Part shown: positions 50,671-53,112 of the stretch, piece by piece
Layout: every line of letters begins with the position of its first letter
Numbering within the stretch: the first letter of the stretch is position 1
Assembly (NCBI GenBank): GCA_964596165.1
Contig: CAZQTW010000046.1
Coordinates: 1 to 53,112 of the forward strand
Reading direction: 5' to 3'
Length of the DNA: 53,112 bases
DNA from: CAYUQT01 sp964596165
GTDB lineage: Bacteria > Planctomycetota > Phycisphaerae > UBA1845 > JAFGLZ01
Position numbers and translations under genes: made by a program
Notes under the pieces: model-generated
The model's database searches: none
Seen by the model: the letters and a program-made list of their open reading frames with translations, nothing else
What the model was told of the DNA's origin: nothing

Positions 50671-51396
50671 ATGACTCGCGATATCGATCTCGCAAGATTA
50701 CCCGAGTCCATCCACGATTCCGTTCGCGAGCTCGTCGAACTTCTGATACGGCTGGCGGGGCATAATCTCCGAGGGATCGCCCTCTACCGACCGGTCCCAA
50801 CAGATGGCCTCGAATTGACCTCGCCCGTTCGAAGCATCGCCATCCTCGGCGGGATGGACCTGCCCATGCTGGATCAGCTCCGTCACGCGGGCGGACGCTT
50901 CAGGCGAAACCGCCTGAGAGCACCGCTGATTATGACACCGCGGTCCATTGATGAAAGCCTGGACACATTCCCGTTAGAGTTGCTGGAGATCCAACAACTG
51001 CACATCATGGTCTTCGGCCCGGATGTCTTCGCCGCTCTACAATTTGAACCCCAGAACGTCCGGCTTCAGGCCGAGCGGGAACTCAAACGATCCTTGATCC
51101 ATCTCCGTCAAGGACTTCTCGCCTCGGCCGGTAGGGACAGGTTACTTGCCCCACTCTGCCGGGAAGCTCTGGAACACATCCTTCGAGTTCTCCGTGGCAT
51201 TCTGTGGTTGAAGGATAAGCCCTGCCCCGATTTGGCAACGTCCATCCTTCAGAAGGTCGAAGAGACGACCCAAATACCCTTGGTCGGCCTTCGCGATGCC
51301 CTGGGCCGACCGGCTCGAAGTGATTTTGTCTGGTTTCAGCGATTCTATCGTGATGTGGAACGACTCAGTGACTACGTTGACGCATGGCGAGTGTGA
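50671..51396 (+). CDS. Putative nucleotidyltransferase-fold protein
   Basis: A 241-residue cytosolic protein; start at ATG 50671 with GGGAG 8 nt upstream rather than the longer frame from 50590. LLIRLAGHNLRGIALYRP... then RSIAILGGMDLPMLDQL looks like the small beta-sheet entry of the nucleotidyltransferase superfamily, although the G-S and D-x-D active residues are not evident. FPLELLEIQQLHIMVFGPDVF followed by ERELKRSLIHLRQGLLAS is a motif I recall from uncharacterised proteins annotated as nucleotidyltransferases. It overlaps the TPM gene by 44 bp and forms with it and LemA one transcription unit. Function: unknown; the superfamily call is weak. Confidence 0.65.
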   Translation: MTRDIDLARLPESIHDSVRELVELLIRLAGHNLRGIALYRPVPTDGLELTSPVRSIAILGGMDLPMLDQLRHAGGRFRRNRLRAPLIMTPRSIDESLDTFPLELLEIQQLHIMVFGPDVFAALQFEPQNVRLQAERELKRSLIHLRQGLLASAGRDRLLAPLCREALEHILRVLRGILWLKDKPCPDLATSILQKVEETTQIPLVGLRDALGRPARSDFVWFQRFYRDVERLSDYVDAWRV

Positions 51397-52180
51397 TGCC
51401 CGGTGGCGCCGGCTTTGGGTCCTCGTGTTCGGCCTTTCGACGGGTTTTGCGTTCCGGCCGGCCGTCGCGCAGACGCTTCCGAGGCCAACGCGATACGTTG
51501 AGGACCGGGCGGGTGTACTGGACCCCGTCACGGAGAATCGCCTGCTCGGCTACCTCCAAGAATTGGAGCAGAAGACCACGGCACAGTTCATCGTTCTTAC
51601 CGTGCCCACTACCGATGGCGTCCCAATCGAGCAATTCGCCCTGAGATTGGCCGAGCGGTGGAAGCTCGGACAGAAGGGCAAGGACAACGGTCTGCTGCTG
51701 GTTGTTGCTGTGAAAGACCGTAAGTACCGATTCGAAACCGGTTACGGCCTTGAAGGCCCGTTACCCGACTCATTCCTAGGGAGCGTGGGTCGCAACAACT
51801 TCGTCCCTCACTTTCGTCGAGGAGACTACTCCAAGGGAATCGAACAGGGCGTGCTGGCGATACTCAGCGAACTCGCCAAGCACTACCATGTCGAACTGAG
51901 CGGCGTACCCAAGTTGGGGGCTACGGCTCGCAACGCGCCGGCTCCGTGCGCCCTCGTGCCGTGTCTGTTCTTCCTGCTGCTCTTTTTCATCCTGGGAAAT
52001 GCCCTGCGACGGGGACCCTGGATTTGGTGGCTGCCCATCTTCATCGGGTCCTCGCGCCATTCCCGTGCATCGAGCCGTGGCTGGTCATCGGGAAGCGGCA
52101 GTTTCGGCGGCGGATTCGGAAGCTTCGGCGGTGGCGGCGGTGGCAGCTTTGGCGGAGGAGGTTCCAGCGGGAGCTGGTAG
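51353..52180 (+). CDS. TPM-domain (phosphatase-like) membrane protein
   Basis: A protein of ~275 residues. The N-terminus (RRLWVLVFGLSTGFAFRPAVAQ) is a signal peptide; the exact start is uncertain (ATG 51353, or a TTG/GTG further in). PTRYVEDRAGVLDPVTENRL opens the TPM (YgcG) domain, with TAQFIVLTVPTTDG, KGKDNGLLLVVAVKDRKYRFETGYGLEGPLPD (the NGxLxLVA and G-x-E motifs) and RGDYSKGI at its end. A membrane segment follows at ~205-225 (FFLLLFFILGNAL), then a Ser/Gly-rich tail with FGGG repeats. The TPM domain is extracytoplasmic; phosphatase activity has been reported for family members. It is 3 bp ahead of the LemA gene, the usual partner. Confidence 0.92.
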   Translation: MWNDSVTTLTHGECDARWRRLWVLVFGLSTGFAFRPAVAQTLPRPTRYVEDRAGVLDPVTENRLLGYLQELEQKTTAQFIVLTVPTTDGVPIEQFALRLAERWKLGQKGKDNGLLLVVAVKDRKYRFETGYGLEGPLPDSFLGSVGRNNFVPHFRRGDYSKGIEQGVLAILSELAKHYHVELSGVPKLGATARNAPAPCALVPCLFFLLLFFILGNALRRGPWIWWLPIFIGSSRHSRASSRGWSSGSGSFGGGFGSFGGGGGGSFGGGGSSGSW

Positions 52181-52183
52181 CAT

Positions 52184-52873
52184 ATGAATACGTGCCCTAA
52201 ATGTAGTCAACCCCTTGTACCCGCAGCTCGGTTCTGCGGCAACTGTGGAGAACCTATCATGAACGAGGTCGGCAGCGTTCAACGAGGGCGACCAGTCTGG
52301 ATCACCTGCCTGATCGTCCTGGCCGTTCTTGCGGTCCTCAGCCTTACCTGTGCGATCGGTGCGTTCGGATGGTACCGTTCCGGTTACAACAAGGCCATAG
52401 CGCTCAACGAAGAGGTCAGTTCGAGATGGGCTCAAATCGAAAACCAGCTTCAGCGCCGCAACGACCTCATTCCCAACCTCGTGGAGACGGTCAAGGGCTA
52501 CGCCAAGCACGAAAAAGACCTGTTCGAAAACATCGCAAACGCCCGCACGAAGTACTTTCAGGCCAATACGCCCGAGGACAAGATGGCCGCCGCCAACAAC
52601 ATCTCGACCCTCCTGTCCAGACTTCTGGTCTTGCGGGAAACCTATCCGGAGCTGAAGGCCAACGAGAGCTTCCTCAAACTGCAGGATTCCCTGGAGGGAA
52701 CCGAGAACCGTTTGGCCGTCGAGCGCATGCGCTACAACGAGGCCGTCCAGCAAGTCAATACCTATCGAAAGGAGTTCTTCGGCCGGTTCTTCTGCGAGCG
52801 GGCCGGCGTACGGGAGGCCGCATACTTCAAGGCACCGGAGGACGCGAAAAAGACGCCTCAGGTCAAGTTCTAG
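52184..52873 (+). CDS. LemA family protein with N-terminal zinc ribbon
   Basis: A 229-residue protein. It begins with TCPKCSQPLVPAARFCGNCGEP, a four-Cys zinc ribbon, an uncommon addition. A membrane segment follows (~38-62 ITCLIVLAVLAVLSLTCAIGAFGWY), then the LemA helical domain: YNKAIALNEEVSSRWAQIENQLQRRNDLIPNLVETVKGYAKHE (N-x-I-P-N-L-V motif), SFLKLQDSLEGTENRLAVERMRYNEAVQQVN and FFGRFF near the end. LemA proteins face outside via one helix, often next to TPM proteins; their function is not firmly known. The zinc ribbon would be cytoplasmic. Confidence 0.93.
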   Translation: MNTCPKCSQPLVPAARFCGNCGEPIMNEVGSVQRGRPVWITCLIVLAVLAVLSLTCAIGAFGWYRSGYNKAIALNEEVSSRWAQIENQLQRRNDLIPNLVETVKGYAKHEKDLFENIANARTKYFQANTPEDKMAAANNISTLLSRLLVLRETYPELKANESFLKLQDSLEGTENRLAVERMRYNEAVQQVNTYRKEFFGRFFCERAGVREAAYFKAPEDAKKTPQVKF

Positions 52874-53059
52874 TCCGCTCCCACCGACCCGACTGTCGGA
52901 CTCGAATGAACACGCGGTCTCCGGGGACGGCGTGCACTTCAAGTCCACACGCGAGCCATGGATGAGGTCCCGGATGAGGCATCGACCGACACGAGGCGTA
53001 CTCCTCCCCGCACGCCGTGTGTGGACTCCAAGCTGCATGCCGAAGGGTTCCTGGCCGGA

Positions 53060-53112
53060 TGTCACGGGGCACCCCAAAACCGGCCACCGGTGGGCGGGTC
53101 AAAACCGGCCAG
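53060..53112. mobile_element. Possible terminus of an IS21-type insertion sequence, cut by window edge
   Basis: The edge reads TGTCACGGGGCACC, then CAAAACCGGCCA at 53075-53086 and again at 53100-53111, 25 bp apart. A TG-start end with repeated CAAAACxGxCCA motifs resembles the multiple terminal repeats of IS21-family elements as I remember them. No transposase is in the window, so this is a tentative call. The stretch 52874-53059 before it holds no gene that I recognise. Confidence 0.4.

Overview
The window looks like a chromosomal piece of an uncultured member of the Planctomycetota. The signs are high-GC coding DNA, a HEAT-tailed sulfatase, a lipoprotein heparinase, a protein resembling the large planctomycete hydrazine-synthase-alpha-like secreted proteins, a CxxC-x17-CxxC zinc-ribbon protein, long SecE and NusG, and an EF-Tu with an unusual switch I. 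The phylum call rests on family recognition, not on a 16S gene or a tree.

Layout. 1-13.4 kb holds polysaccharide and surface metabolism: a secreted protein cut by the left edge, an AGE-type sugar epimerase, a sulfatase, two polytopic membrane proteins, a heparinase II/III lipoprotein, a KDPG/KHG aldolase and a GT2 glycosyltransferase. 13.7-15.0 kb has a zinc-ribbon/RGG protein followed directly by the remains of a secreted glycosidase-like gene. 15.2-27.4 kb is a plus-strand exopolysaccharide or O-antigen-like cluster: five GT4 glycosyltransferases (one fused to a CapK/PaaK-type adenylate-forming domain), a sugar-nucleotide epimerase, a deacetylase-like protein, a Wzy/ligase-like membrane protein and a methyltransferase, several with overlapping ends. 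27.4-32.6 kb carries two secreted beta-helix proteins that share a 1,352-bp block identical at the DNA level.

32.9-38.6 kb is housekeeping on the minus strand: promoter, tRNA-Thr, tuf, rpmG, tRNA-Trp, secE, nusG, rplK, rplA, a strong terminator, then asd. The usual rplJ-rplL-rpoB continuation is absent. 38.7-40.5 kb is a GT-C type membrane glycosyltransferase. 40.7-44.4 kb is a tight three-gene operon with a good promoter: a GltD-like flavoprotein with ferredoxin and MvhD-like domains, MetV and MetF. This is a candidate multi-subunit methylene-tetrahydrofolate reductase and the most interesting system here.

44.8-53.1 kb (plus strand) has a HAF-repeat surface protein, a GNAT-type protein, a flippase, a macro-domain protein, a GT87-like transferase, then an NTase-like / TPM / zinc-ribbon-LemA trio. 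The right edge shows short repeats resembling the terminus of an IS21-type element. Calls are from reading translations and motifs by eye; no database search was run.
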